A DNA stretch of 64,000 nt from NCBI RefSeq assembly GCF_003143935.1, contig NZ_QFRX01000001.1:9083403-9147402 (forward strand), read 5' to 3'. The stretch's first letter is position 1; every line of letters begins with the position of its first letter. The stretch comes from Streptomyces sp. Act143 (GTDB lineage: Bacteria; Actinomycetota; Actinomycetes; Streptomycetales; Streptomycetaceae). A program made the position numbers and the translations under genes. Shown piece by piece: positions 34,675 through 43,415 of the stretch. The notes under the pieces were generated by a model. It had not been told where the DNA came from, ran no database searches, and saw only the letters and a program-made list of their open reading frames with translations.

Positions 34675-36419
34675 TCCTCCGCCCCCTCCAGCGCCGCCTG
34701 CTCGAACAGGCGGGCCGCCTCCAGTAGGTCGCCCGCCGAGCGGTACGCCTCGGCCGCGGCCTCGTGGTCGCCCAACGCCCGCAGCCGTGCGGCCCGTTCG
34801 AGGGCCTCGCCGGGGTCCTGGCGGGATGTCGGAGTCGCTCCCGCGGGTGCGCCGCTCGCGCCCGCCAACGCGGCCAGGGCGTCCAGGAGTTCCTGGCCCG
34901 CCTTGGACAGCCCCGTGGAGACCTCGACCGGGTCCGGCGGCGCCCACAGGGTCCACAGCGGGACCATCGGGGCGAGCGGGAAGCGGTGCCGGCCGCCGTG
35001 CCAGCAGACCACCGCGGAGGTGCCGTCGAGGGCGAACAGCCGGGTGCGGGCCGTGGGCGGCAGCGGGGGCGTGAGGGTGTGCCCGGACTCCAGGTACAGG
35101 CTGCCGGGGCCGATCCGGTGCAGCGGCACCCCGAAGGGCAGGTCACGGGCCAACCCGGCCGGCTCCAGCAGCAGATGGTGACCGGGACCGGGCAGCAGGA
35201 AGCCCGCCTCGCCCAGGACGCGCCCCGGCAAGTACCGCCGTAACAGCGGGAGTTCGTCGTCGTGGACCAGGACCGCGTCGACCGAGGTGGCCGCGTGGGT
35301 GTCCGCCACCACGCGCACCCGTACCGTCGGCACTCGCGCGCCCTCCGGCAACGCGTGGGACGTGGACGCCGGTTCGGGGGCCACCCCGATCAGCTCGGCC
35401 GGTATCGGGGAGGGCGTACCGAGCGGCTCCAGTCGCAGCGGCGGGCACTCCTCGACATCGCCGACCAGCCACAACTCGCCGTCGGGCACGGGGGAGTACA
35501 GCAAGGCGTCATCGACGGGAGGGCGCAGCCGTACGTCCAGCAGCAGTCGCTCGCAACCGGCCACCGGCCGGCACACCGCGGTCCGGGGCAGCGCCGACAG
35601 CGCCACGACAAGGGCGTGCGGGAGCTCCTCGGGCGACGTCAACGACAGCACCGTCACCTCGTGTTGAGAGGCCTCCGGACTGTCCAGGGGGCGGGCGCGC
35701 ACGACGAGCGTCGACACCTCCACGCCGAAGGCCAGCGCCTGGCGGACCACGGAGGACAGCAGTTGCGGAGCTGCCAGTACGTGCAGGGCGCGGTGGGTGG
35801 CGGGGCCGGGCGGTGACAGGGGGAGGCGGGCGACCAGGTCCACCGTGTCGAGGCGGGGCCAGGACAGCACCTCCGCCAACTGGTGCGGCCCGCCGTAGCG
35901 TTCGGCGAGCGCTCCGTGGCCGAGCAGCGGCCGGGGCTCGCCGCCGTGCAGCGTCAGCAGGTCGGTGCCGACGGCCGGGCCGATGACACTGAGCAGCCAG
36001 ACGGCCCCGCCGCCCGGCTCCGCGTGACAGCTCCACTCCGCCGCCCCCGCCCGGTGCAGCGCCTCGATCGCGCCGAGGACCCGGTGGGCGGCGGGAAAAC
36101 GGGCGGCGACCCGCCAGTCGACGGCGGGCGAGGAGGTGTACGACACCGGCGGCACCGGTAACGGGGGGTCCTCCTCCGGCGGGCGTGCCGGGCGCACGCT
36201 GAAGGGGACGCCGTGGTCGTGGGCGCCGTTCGCCTGGTGCGGCGGCCTCGGATGGGGGCGGGCCGACGGGGTCTGGGGGGCGGCCGGTGAAGCCGGTGTC
36301 GGTGCTCCGCGGGGTGCGGGGCGCGCCACGATCGGTGTCGCCGGGGTGCCGGGGGAGGGCGCGCTGTCCGGGGTGATGCGGTTCAGGAGGCGGCGCAGGG
36401 GGCTCTCGCTGCGTTCCAT
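34668..36419 (-). CDS. accessory protein of the AAA+/vWA ternary system, family not recognised
   Basis: The 583-residue protein has a Pro/Ala-rich head (about 1-85), then a globular region. VDWRVAARFPAAHRVLGAIE begins the first domain, and several beta-rich segments follow (LWLVGDVEECPPLRLEPLG, VRVRVVADTHAATSVDAVLV). The C-terminal 60 residues form a short TPR-like helical hairpin pair (GEALERAARLRALGDHEAAA, YRSAGDLLEAARLFEQAALE). No catalytic motif is visible. Position between the TPR-like gene (3 bases upstream) and the propeller gene suggests a scaffold or regulatory part of the complex. I cannot name a Pfam family with certainty. Confidence 0.65.
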   Translation of the reverse strand: MERSESPLRRLLNRITPDSAPSPGTPATPIVARPAPRGAPTPASPAAPQTPSARPHPRPPHQANGAHDHGVPFSVRPARPPEEDPPLPVPPVSYTSSPAVDWRVAARFPAAHRVLGAIEALHRAGAAEWSCHAEPGGGAVWLLSVIGPAVGTDLLTLHGGEPRPLLGHGALAERYGGPHQLAEVLSWPRLDTVDLVARLPLSPPGPATHRALHVLAAPQLLSSVVRQALAFGVEVSTLVVRARPLDSPEASQHEVTVLSLTSPEELPHALVVALSALPRTAVCRPVAGCERLLLDVRLRPPVDDALLYSPVPDGELWLVGDVEECPPLRLEPLGTPSPIPAELIGVAPEPASTSHALPEGARVPTVRVRVVADTHAATSVDAVLVHDDELPLLRRYLPGRVLGEAGFLLPGPGHHLLLEPAGLARDLPFGVPLHRIGPGSLYLESGHTLTPPLPPTARTRLFALDGTSAVVCWHGGRHRFPLAPMVPLWTLWAPPDPVEVSTGLSKAGQELLDALAALAGASGAPAGATPTSRQDPGEALERAARLRALGDHEAAAEAYRSAGDLLEAARLFEQAALEGAEDR

Positions 36420-36422
36420 GGC

Positions 36423-37139
36423 TCAGGGTCCTCCCGCCCGGCCGGAGTCCGCCGCGACGTCCGCGGTGTCCCCCGTCTCGACGGGCGGCCCGGACGGCAG
36501 CCAGGCCGCGGAGCCGAGCCGCTCGGTGGCCCACTCCCGCCAGCGGTTCAGGATGTCGCTGCCGCCGCCCTGGCCGTCGTAGGCCGCGCGGAAGAGCCGC
36601 GCGCCCCAGTCGAACCGCTCGACGCGGTCCGCGGCCTCGACGCCCCAGTCCAGCATCAGGCGGCGCTCGGTGCGCACGGCCAGGGACGGCAGCCGGGCCT
36701 CGACGCGGGGGAAGAGGGCGAGGAGGGGGCCGGGCGGGCCGCCGCCGAGACGGTCGGCGAGGGCGCGGGCGAGCTCCAGGCGGAGCTGCTGGGGGCCCTT
36801 GCCGATGGTGTCGGCGGCGGCGAGCAGCCGGCGGGCCGGGGTGATGTCGCCGGCCAAGAGCAGTTCCCAGGCGGCTTCCAGCCGGCGCCCGCGCTCCTGC
36901 CAGCAGCGGGCGGCGAGTTCGGGGCGGCCGAGGAGCCGGTAGCAGTGGGCCGCCTGCTCCGGGTGGCCGGCCTGCCGGTAGGTACGCGCGGCGTGTTCCA
37001 GGTCGCCGGCGCGATGGTAGGCGTCGGCCGCCGACCACTGCCAGCCGAGCAGGTCGTAGCAGCGGGCGGCCTCGGTGTGCGCCTGGATCTCGGCGTAGCA
37101 GCGCGCGGCCTGGAGCAGCAGCCGGGTCCGCCGGCTCAT
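36423..37139 (-). CDS. TPR-like helical repeat protein
   Basis: The 238-residue protein is built of short helix-turn-helix repeats with recurrent A-x-x-Y/C-x-x-x-G spacing: AARCYAEIQAHTEAARCYDL, AADAYHRAGDLEHAARTYRQ, AAHCYRLLGRPELAARCWQE. At least five units are seen in residues 5-110, then a more irregular helical region. Such repeats mediate protein-protein contact. Its ATG overlaps the stop of the small gene before it (ATGA). It is presumably an adaptor in the MoxR/vWA complex. Confidence 0.75.
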   Translation of the reverse strand: MSRRTRLLLQAARCYAEIQAHTEAARCYDLLGWQWSAADAYHRAGDLEHAARTYRQAGHPEQAAHCYRLLGRPELAARCWQERGRRLEAAWELLLAGDITPARRLLAAADTIGKGPQQLRLELARALADRLGGGPPGPLLALFPRVEARLPSLAVRTERRLMLDWGVEAADRVERFDWGARLFRAAYDGQGGGSDILNRWREWATERLGSAAWLPSGPPVETGDTADVAADSGRAGGP

Positions 37140-37417
37140 GTGGTCTCCCGCTCACCCGGCTCGGGACCCTCGGTCTCCTCGTCCTGTGTGTGCCGTGGCG
37201 TCTGCGGCGTCGGATCGTGTCTCTGGAGGGGGCGTTCCTCGAACGGAGAGATCTCCTCGACGTCCGGTCTGCGCGCCACGACCTGTCCCAGCTCGGCGCT
37301 GACCCGGTCATGCTCGGCGTCATGGTCGGGGCCGGAGCCGGCGCCGATGTCGTCCACCTGGAACAGCTCGACCTCTCCGGTGTCCGCGTTGAACCGGAAC
37401 CGCACCCGCACCCGCAT
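37136..37417 (-). CDS. small acidic peptide of the AAA+ ternary operon
   Basis: The 93-residue product starts with a beta-hairpin-like sequence MRVRVRFRFNADTGEVELFQ and is then acidic and disordered, rich in Asp, Glu and Pro. Short peptides of this kind accompany FtsH-vWA-MoxR type systems in actinobacteria; I recall this association but cannot confirm the family here. It is coupled by ATGA to the TPR gene. Its ribosome site (GGAG about 9 bases before the ATG) is the last unit of a tandem repeat array. Confidence 0.6.
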   Translation of the reverse strand: MRVRVRFRFNADTGEVELFQVDDIGAGSGPDHDAEHDRVSAELGQVVARRPDVEEISPFEERPLQRHDPTPQTPRHTQDEETEGPEPGERETT

Positions 37418-37423
37418 CGATCA

Positions 37424-37634
37424 GTTCTCCATCCCGCGTCAGTGCCCCATGCCGCCGGAACCCGCCCGAGTCGGTTCCGGGGCCAGTGCCCCCTGCCGTC
37501 GGAGTCCGCAGCAGCCGGTCCCCGAGTCCAGTTCTCCATGTCGCCGGAGTCCGCCGCAGCCGGTCCCCGAGTCCAGTTCTCCCTGCCGTCGGAACCCGCC
37601 CCAGCCGGTCCCGGTCAGTTCTCCATGCCGTCGA
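37424..37634 (-). repeat. degenerate 42-45-bp tandem repeats between operon genes
   Basis: A GTTCTCC/GTGCCCC-(A/C)TG landmark (plus-strand reading) recurs at 37424, 37442, 37486, 37531, 37576 and 37618, mostly 42-45 bases apart. The first unit is the 3' end of the preceding gene (codons FDGMEN-stop). Later copies carry the same bases plus a ribosome-site-like GGAGAACTG on the minus strand; the last copy stands before the small peptide gene. Confidence 0.7.
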
Positions 37635-38424
37635 AGTCGATCTCGAACTCGATGTCGATGCCGCCGTCGGACTCCTCCTGCCGGATGCCGGTGGCGCCGT
37701 GCTGCCGGGCGAAGTCGAGCAGCGCCCGCTGATAGGCCGTCGCCAGCACGCCGTTGACGGCCCGCAGGCCGTCCTGGCCGAGCCGGGTGATGCGCTCGTG
37801 GTTGCGGGCCTCCAGGTCGGCCCGCACTCGCTCGCGCTCCTCGGCCAGCCGGGCGCGCGCGTCGTCGTCGGCGGCCTGCTGGAGCCGGTCCTCGGCCGCG
37901 GCAGCCGCGGCGGTCGACTCCCGGCTCGCCTGCGTCCGCAGTCGCCCCACCAGCTCCTGCGCCCGGCGTACGGCGTCGGCCTCGGCGACCTGCTGCGCCT
38001 CGCGCTCGGCCACCTCGCGGGTGCGTCCGGCGAACCCGTCAGCGTAGTACCGCCCTTCACCGCTGCCGGTCGCCCGGTCGCGGACCGTGCCGCGCAGCGT
38101 CTCCGCGGCGTGGCCCTCGACGGTGACCTGGTCCTCCAGACGGGCGGTCACGACCAGTTCGCCGGTGGCGGGGTCGTAGCGGACCCGGCCGTCCGTCAAC
38201 TCCAGGACATGGCCGCCTTCTTCGGTCCGCCAGCCGTCGGCCGTGATGAGCGTGCGTTCGAAGACCTGGCGGGTGGCCTGCCCGAGGGTGCCGCCGAACG
38301 GATGGCGCACCTCCAGCTCGCTGACCACGGAGTCACTGGCGCGGGCACGGCGCTCCAGGGCGAGTTCCCACGCCTCGACGACTTCCCTGGTGGCCTCGAC
38401 ACGGACCCTGCGCGGATTGCACAT
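37615..38424 (-). CDS. coiled-coil accessory protein of the MoxR/AAA+ operon
   Basis: The 269-residue protein has an alpha/beta N-terminal domain (VRVEATREVVEAWELALERR, then VLELTDGRVRYDPATGELVV), a long charged helix with Ala/Arg/Glu heptads (about 135-215: REVAEREAQQVAEADAVRRA, RLRTQASRESTAAAAAAEDR) and an acidic C-terminus (GIDIEFEIDFDGMEN). No enzymatic motif is seen. It lies 54 bases downstream of the MoxR ATPase gene, so it is probably a partner that links the ATPases to the propeller/vWA part. The family is one of the unnamed X domains of such systems; I cannot specify which. Confidence 0.65.
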   Translation of the reverse strand: MCNPRRVRVEATREVVEAWELALERRARASDSVVSELEVRHPFGGTLGQATRQVFERTLITADGWRTEEGGHVLELTDGRVRYDPATGELVVTARLEDQVTVEGHAAETLRGTVRDRATGSGEGRYYADGFAGRTREVAEREAQQVAEADAVRRAQELVGRLRTQASRESTAAAAAAEDRLQQAADDDARARLAEERERVRADLEARNHERITRLGQDGLRAVNGVLATAYQRALLDFARQHGATGIRQEESDGGIDIEFEIDFDGMEN

Positions 38425-38478
38425 AGAGCTGCTGTCCCCCTGATTGCGCGGCCGGGCGCGGGCGCCCGGCGGTGTGCG

Positions 38479-39633
38479 TCAGCCCTGGTCCAGCAAGGCC
38501 AGAGTGTTGTCGATGATACTCGCGAGCTCCCTCTCGCCCTCTCTGTTGCCCGGAACCGCACGCCGCAACTCCAGCCTCAGGGCATTGAGTTGACGAAGCA
38601 CGTGTTCCACGGAAGCGGGCGGCGACCCGGCCGAGACCTGGCGGCCGAGCACCCGCGCCTCGGAGACCAGGCGTTGTACGGTCCGGGCGGGCTCGTCGGG
38701 GTCCTCGGCGGGGCCGCCGGTGCGGCGGCGTACCGCCTCCTGTACCACCGGCGCGTGCGCCGGGTCCGACCAGAAGTGTTCCAGCGGCCACAGGTCGGCG
38801 GGCTCGGCCCGCACCCGCTCCTCCCGCAGCGCCGCGGCGGCCACCAGCCGCAGGCCCCGGATGATCCGCCGGTCGGACAACGTCACGCCCTGGCCGAGGA
38901 GTTCACGGACCAGCTCGGCGTACTCGGGGGTGACCACGCTCAGATCGGCGTGCGCCAGCTGCCGGCCCAACCGGTCCAGGGTGGCCGGGTCGATCCAGGC
39001 GTGCTCGTCCCCGGCGGACGTGCCGCGGGCGAGCGCGGTGCCCTTCTCCAGGAGCTCGTCCAGCCGGTTAGCGGCCACCGGCGGGATCGTCAGCCGCAGC
39101 AGGAACCGGTCGGCGAAGGCCAGCAACGAGGGGTCCTGCGGGAGGGAGTTGGCGGCGCCGACGAGCGTGATGAGCGGGACCGTCTCCACGTCGTGGCCGT
39201 TGTGGAAGACCCGCTCGTTCATCACCGTCAGCAGCGTGTTGAGGATCGGGCTGCCGCTCTGGAAGATCTCGTCGAGGAACGCGACATGCGCCTTGGGCAG
39301 CATGCCGTCGGTGCGGAACCGGTACTGGTCGCCGTTCTGGAACGCGGGCACGTCCACCGGCCCGAACAGCTCGGCGGGTTCGGTGAACCGGGTCAGCAGC
39401 CGCACGAAGGGACGGCTGCCGAGCCCCGCCGCGAACCGGCTGACGAGGTCGGTCTTGCCGGTGCCGGGCGGCCCGAGCAGCAGTACGTGCTCGTGCGCCA
39501 GCACCGCGACCTCCAGCAGGTCCAGGGCGAGCCGCCGCCCCACGAAGTGCTGGTCGATGCTGCGGCCGAGCGCCTTGAGACGCCGTACGGCGTTGAGGTC
39601 GTCGCCACTCCAGGTGGCCGTCGCGGTGGTCAT
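38479..39633 (-). CDS. MoxR/RavA-type AAA+ ATPase
   Basis: This 384-residue ATPase has Walker A GPPGTGKTD (54-62), Walker B HVAFLDEIFQ, and the MoxR-type insert and sensor features: ELFGPVDVPAFQNGDQYRFR, SGSPILNTLLTVMNERVFHN, LVGAANSLPQDPSLLAFADR. A C-terminal lid and helical extension follow. MoxR ATPases remodel or activate a partner, usually through a vWA protein that bridges to the substrate; the vWA-like propeller protein of this operon is the likely partner. The ATG overlaps the stop of the upstream AAA+ gene (ATGA), so the two ATPases are made together. Confidence 0.9.
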   Translation of the reverse strand: MTTATATWSGDDLNAVRRLKALGRSIDQHFVGRRLALDLLEVAVLAHEHVLLLGPPGTGKTDLVSRFAAGLGSRPFVRLLTRFTEPAELFGPVDVPAFQNGDQYRFRTDGMLPKAHVAFLDEIFQSGSPILNTLLTVMNERVFHNGHDVETVPLITLVGAANSLPQDPSLLAFADRFLLRLTIPPVAANRLDELLEKGTALARGTSAGDEHAWIDPATLDRLGRQLAHADLSVVTPEYAELVRELLGQGVTLSDRRIIRGLRLVAAAALREERVRAEPADLWPLEHFWSDPAHAPVVQEAVRRRTGGPAEDPDEPARTVQRLVSEARVLGRQVSAGSPPASVEHVLRQLNALRLELRRAVPGNREGERELASIIDNTLALLDQG

Positions 39634-41510
39634 CGGCGCTCCGAGATCATTTCCAGGCGGCCCTGCTGGAGCCGCCCTACGAGCCAGCCCAGCCGGCGGG
39701 CGTCCGGTTCGATGCCGTGCATGTGACGGCCGACGAACGCGTCCCGCATCAGGGAGCGCAGCTCGTCGCCGTTGCGGCCCGCGGTGGCCTCGGCGATCAG
39801 CTCCAGCACCTCGTCGTCCAGGGAGATGTGATAGCGCCCCGCGTGGTGGCGCAGGATGGCCCGGCGGGCGGTGACGTCGGGCAGTGAGATGGCGATGGAG
39901 CGGAACCGGCTCGGCCGCAGCAGCGCCTTGTCGATGATGTCGATGCGGTTCGTCGTGCCGATGACCAGCATCGGGACCTCGGGCCGGAAGCCGTCCATCT
40001 CCGTGAGGATCTGCGCGACCACGCTGTTGCCGGCCCGGCTGCCGCCGTCGGGACGGTTGCTGCGCTCCATGGTGATCGCGTCGATCTCGTCGAAGACGAT
40101 CACGGAGGGCGCGCTGCGCCGCGCGGACGCGAAGATCTCCCGCACCTTGCGCTCGCTCTCACCGACGTACATGTCGGTGACCTCGGGTCCGGACACCACC
40201 TGGATGGTGGCGTTCATGCCGTTGGCGATGGCCTTCGCGAACAGGGTCTTACCGGTGCCGGGCGGGCCGTAGAAGATGATGCCGCGCGGGACGAGCTCGG
40301 AGCGCACCTCCTCCATGTCGTCGGGCAGGCTCTGCGCGCCGCTGATGATGGCGAGGGTCTGCCGGATCTCGTCCTTGACCTCGTCGTAGCCGCCGATGTC
40401 GTGCAGCGTGACGTTGGGTACCTCGAAGTGCGAGGACTGCTGTGCCTTGAACGTCAGCAGCGTCTCGCGCAGGTCCTGTTGGGTGGCCCGCTTCGGCTGG
40501 GTCCGGTGCTTCTCGTGCGCGTACCGCATGGCCTGCCGCAGGCGTACGGGGTTCATGCCGGCGACGTGCTTGTAGAACTCGCGCGGCTGGAACCCCTCGA
40601 AGGTCTCCGCCTCCTCCCGCGTCACCAGCGCGGCCCCCAGCAGGGTCTCCGCGGACTCCGGCGTCTTCACCTTCGGCGGCAGACCGCTCAGGGTGACGCG
40701 GGCGCTGAACCGCTCGGCCAGCACGTCCGGCAGCGGCAGGGTGGGGTCGGCGAAAGCGAGGACCAGCTGGTCGGGGAAGGCGTAGAGCAGCTCGACCAGT
40801 TCGCGTGCCTCCGCGTGCCGGCCGATGTCGGCGCTCCCGGCCAGCAGATCGAGGTGGGTGAGGACGATGACGTCGCCCTCCTTCAACTCCTCCAGCTGGG
40901 CGCGGAGTCGGGCCAGCCGGCGCTGGCGGGTGTTCATCGGGGCCCCGTTCATGTCGCCGACGGGGTCGCCGGAACTGCGGCCACCGCCCTCGCCCTCCGT
41001 GGAGTCGTCGTCGAGCCGGATGCCGCGGCACTCGGCCAGCGTGACCATCTCCTCCCACAGATGGGTGACGATCAGCTTCTCGCTGATGACGAGGACGGGC
41101 AGGCGGCTGCGGAGCAGGGAGGCGACGCGTTCGATCTGCGGGTAGTAGGCGAGGCGGACGGCCTCGGCGTCGGTGATGCGGTCCGGGTGCTGGGCCTGTT
41201 CGGGTTCGGTGGCCGCTTCCACACCGCCGTTGTCGTTCTCGGCGGGCGGTTTGGCCAGTGATGTCGGAGCGGCGGGGGCCGCGAAGCCGGGCGGCGCGAA
41301 CAGGGGCGTCTGCGGCGGGAGTTCGGGCCGCAGCCGGATGTCGGCGGCGAAGTCCGACCACGGCCGGTCCAGCAGCTCCTCGTCCAGCGGGTCGAGCAGC
41401 CACACCTCGCAGGAGGCCAGCACCTCCCGCAGCGGGCGGTCGCCCGCGGTGCCGAGCAGGTCCATCCGGTCGCCGTGGTCCGCGGTGGCCAGGCGCAGCG
41501 CTCTGGTCAT
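39630..41510 (-). CDS. FtsH/Cdc48-type AAA+ ATPase with degenerate N-terminal half
   Basis: The 626-residue protein carries one intact AAA module in its C-terminal half: DIGGYDEVKDEIRQTLAIIS, Walker A GPPGTGKTL (415-423, Lys421), pore-loop-type DMYVGESERKVREIF, Walker B PSVIVFDEIDA and the second region of homology TTNRIDIIDKALLRPSRFR. The N-terminal half looks like an inactivated ATPase module (VLVISEKLIVTHLWEEMVTL, EGDVIVLTHLDLLAG) with an Asp/Gly-rich insert. No transmembrane helix or metalloprotease HExxH is present, so unlike true FtsH it does not cleave; it should unfold or segregate proteins, as Cdc48 does with ubiquitinated substrates. Coupled by ATGA on both sides. Confidence 0.85.
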   Translation of the reverse strand: MTRALRLATADHGDRMDLLGTAGDRPLREVLASCEVWLLDPLDEELLDRPWSDFAADIRLRPELPPQTPLFAPPGFAAPAAPTSLAKPPAENDNGGVEAATEPEQAQHPDRITDAEAVRLAYYPQIERVASLLRSRLPVLVISEKLIVTHLWEEMVTLAECRGIRLDDDSTEGEGGGRSSGDPVGDMNGAPMNTRQRRLARLRAQLEELKEGDVIVLTHLDLLAGSADIGRHAEARELVELLYAFPDQLVLAFADPTLPLPDVLAERFSARVTLSGLPPKVKTPESAETLLGAALVTREEAETFEGFQPREFYKHVAGMNPVRLRQAMRYAHEKHRTQPKRATQQDLRETLLTFKAQQSSHFEVPNVTLHDIGGYDEVKDEIRQTLAIISGAQSLPDDMEEVRSELVPRGIIFYGPPGTGKTLFAKAIANGMNATIQVVSGPEVTDMYVGESERKVREIFASARRSAPSVIVFDEIDAITMERSNRPDGGSRAGNSVVAQILTEMDGFRPEVPMLVIGTTNRIDIIDKALLRPSRFRSIAISLPDVTARRAILRHHAGRYHISLDDEVLELIAEATAGRNGDELRSLMRDAFVGRHMHGIEPDARRLGWLVGRLQQGRLEMISERR

Positions 41511-42409
41511 CGGTCCAGCACCTCGCGCAGCGCCTCGAACTCCCGGACGCGGCCGTACACGCGGTGCAGTTCCGTGCCCGTGCGGTAGCCGCTCAGCAGC
41601 GGGCGGCGGCGCAGTTCCTCGGGATGGCGCCGGGCCAGGACGGACAGGGGCTGCCACCAGTCGAGCGTGGCCCGCGCCCACTGGCCGGGCGCGTCGTCCC
41701 CCAGCAGCCGGGCCGGGTCCTCCCGGGCCAGCCGCCGCACGTCGTCGGTGCGTTCGCGGTAGTGGCCGCCGTGATGCAGCAGCGCCGTCTCGTACACGTC
41801 GTACACGACTGTTCTCTCCCCCGGGGTGAAGCGGAACCGGCGCAGCAGCGCCGCGCGGTGACGGGCGGTGGCGGGCGAGGCAGGCGGGGCGGCGAGGCCC
41901 GCCACGGCCGCGCGCCGGCCCTCGGTGTGTTCGAGGAACCTGTCGAGGAGCTGCCCGCAGCGCTCCTCCGTACCCGGCGGAGGGTGGTCGAAGAGGGCGG
42001 TGAGCGGTGAGGCGCGCAGCAGGTCGGCCCGCAGCCCGGCGTCGAGCGGAGTGGCGGACAGGGCGCGCCCCACCAGACCGTGACGGGCCATCAGGTCACG
42101 GACGGTGCCCGAGCCGCCCACGCCCTCGGCCATCTGCCGTGCCGTCGGCGGATCGTCCCGCAACGCCAGTGCCGCCGCGACCATCAGCGGCTCCAGGCCC
42201 GCCGGCCCGCGGTCGCCGAGCGGCGGGTCGGACAGGTGCAGCCGGGCCGCGGTGACGCGGGCCAGCCGTTCGAGGAGGACGACGGGGTCGTCGTCGGTCC
42301 CGTCCGGCCGGGCCGAGGTGGTCGGAGGCGGCACCGGGGTGCCGTCGGGCGCCGGTTCAGTGATGGCCCAGTGAAGGATGCGTACTACGGTGGCTGTCAG
42401 GGTCGTCAT
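41507..42409 (-). CDS. unrecognised helical protein between JAB and AAA+ genes
   Basis: I do not recognise this 300-residue protein. It is almost wholly alpha-helical and rich in Arg, Ala and Leu, with segments VVLLERLARVTAARLHLSD, LDRFLEHTEGRRAAVAGLAA and RFRFTPGERTVVYDVYETAL. The C-terminal part carries many charged residues (GHYRERTDDVRRLAREDPAR). No cysteine cluster, signal or membrane helix is present. Its start lies 53 bases inside the JAB gene and its stop overlaps the AAA+ start (ATGA), so it is tightly embedded in the operon and is probably a dedicated adaptor for the ATPase. Confidence 0.7.
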   Translation of the reverse strand: MTTLTATVVRILHWAITEPAPDGTPVPPPTTSARPDGTDDDPVVLLERLARVTAARLHLSDPPLGDRGPAGLEPLMVAAALALRDDPPTARQMAEGVGGSGTVRDLMARHGLVGRALSATPLDAGLRADLLRASPLTALFDHPPPGTEERCGQLLDRFLEHTEGRRAAVAGLAAPPASPATARHRAALLRRFRFTPGERTVVYDVYETALLHHGGHYRERTDDVRRLAREDPARLLGDDAPGQWARATLDWWQPLSVLARRHPEELRRRPLLSGYRTGTELHRVYGRVREFEALREVLDR

Positions 42410-43415
42410 CGAGGTTCCGGATCGGACAGGGCGCCATCCAGTCGCCGGAGGAGGCGTAGCAGGTCAGCACCCGCCGACGCGAGGTCAGGTTGATCAGGGC
42501 GGCCACCTGCCAGGGCCGCCGAAAGGTGTCCCGGTGCAGGTCGATGTCGGTGCGGGACAGGCCGATGGTGCGCTCGGTCTGGAAGAGATGGGTGTGGTAC
42601 CAGCCGACGAGCTGACGGTCGCCGAGCGTCCGGCTCATCGCGCGGAACGAGTCCCCGGTGAACGTGAAGTGCATCAGCGAGGCCCCCGAGTGCTCGGCGG
42701 GCAGCACCTCGTCGACGATCACCGCGTGCAGGCCGGGGTCGTCGGCCCGCCGGAAGGCCCGGCCGACCAGGAAACCGCCCTCCTCGATCTCGGTCGACAG
42801 CTCCATCTCCATCAGCCTGCGCTGGACCCCGGTGCCGAGCAGCACCGCCACCGGCGCCCCGGTGTCGCTGAGTGTCACCTTGTACTCGGCCAGGTCGAGC
42901 AGCGGGATCTCGGGCTCGACCGCCGGCCGGATGCCGAACGGCAGCCGGGTGGAGCGGGAGACGTCGATGTCGTCTGTGCCGTCCACCACCGGGGGCAGCC
43001 GCTGCGCCGACTCCCCGTCCTCCGGCGAGGGCAGCCCGGCGATCCGGAACGCCCAGCGGCGCTCCTCGGGGGCGATCTCCCGGGCGAGCCGGGCCAGTAC
43101 GGGGCCGACTAGACTGTTGACGGAGTAGGGCTTCTGGTAGACCACGCGTCCCTCCATATGGATCGCGACATGGATGTACCCGAAGTCGGCGCGGAGATTG
43201 GTGAGATGCAGATCCCCGTCATAGGTGTCGGTGTCGTGGGTGTCCGGCTCGTAGGTGTCGGGTCCGGGGTCGTTGCGCAGCATCAGCACGAAGCGTGGAC
43301 GGCCCTTGAAGGGGGCCGTCTCCGCCGCGAAGGCCGGCTTCAGCAGCGCGATCAGCGGTTCGGTGCGCACCAGTTGGCGTGACTCGCCCTGGAAGAGCTC
43401 GATGTCAAGTGCCAT
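42357..43415 (-). CDS. JAMM/JAB (Mov34-type) metallo-isopeptidase
   Basis: The 352-residue protein has an N-terminal domain of about 190 residues (LVRTEPLIALLKPAFAAETA and a YIHVAIHMEGRVVYQK block) and a C-terminal JAMM protease domain. The metal site is complete: EEGGFLVG supplies the glutamate, then YHTHLF (His274, His276) and, 14 residues on, GLSRTDIDLH (Ser287, Asp290). JAMM enzymes remove ubiquitin or ubiquitin-like proteins from substrates or mature their precursors. Genes for E1 and E2 directly precede it; its start overlaps the E2 stop by 11 bases. It is therefore the deconjugating or processing arm of the system. Confidence 0.9.
   Translation of the reverse strand: MALDIELFQGESRQLVRTEPLIALLKPAFAAETAPFKGRPRFVLMLRNDPGPDTYEPDTHDTDTYDGDLHLTNLRADFGYIHVAIHMEGRVVYQKPYSVNSLVGPVLARLAREIAPEERRWAFRIAGLPSPEDGESAQRLPPVVDGTDDIDVSRSTRLPFGIRPAVEPEIPLLDLAEYKVTLSDTGAPVAVLLGTGVQRRLMEMELSTEIEEGGFLVGRAFRRADDPGLHAVIVDEVLPAEHSGASLMHFTFTGDSFRAMSRTLGDRQLVGWYHTHLFQTERTIGLSRTDIDLHRDTFRRPWQVAALINLTSRRRVLTCYASSGDWMAPCPIRNLDDDPDSHRSTHPSLGHH

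Noticed and set aside
39630..41510. AAA+ gene as a true FtsH protease
   Set aside because: The HExxH zinc motif and membrane helices are absent; only the ATPase resembles FtsH/Cdc48.
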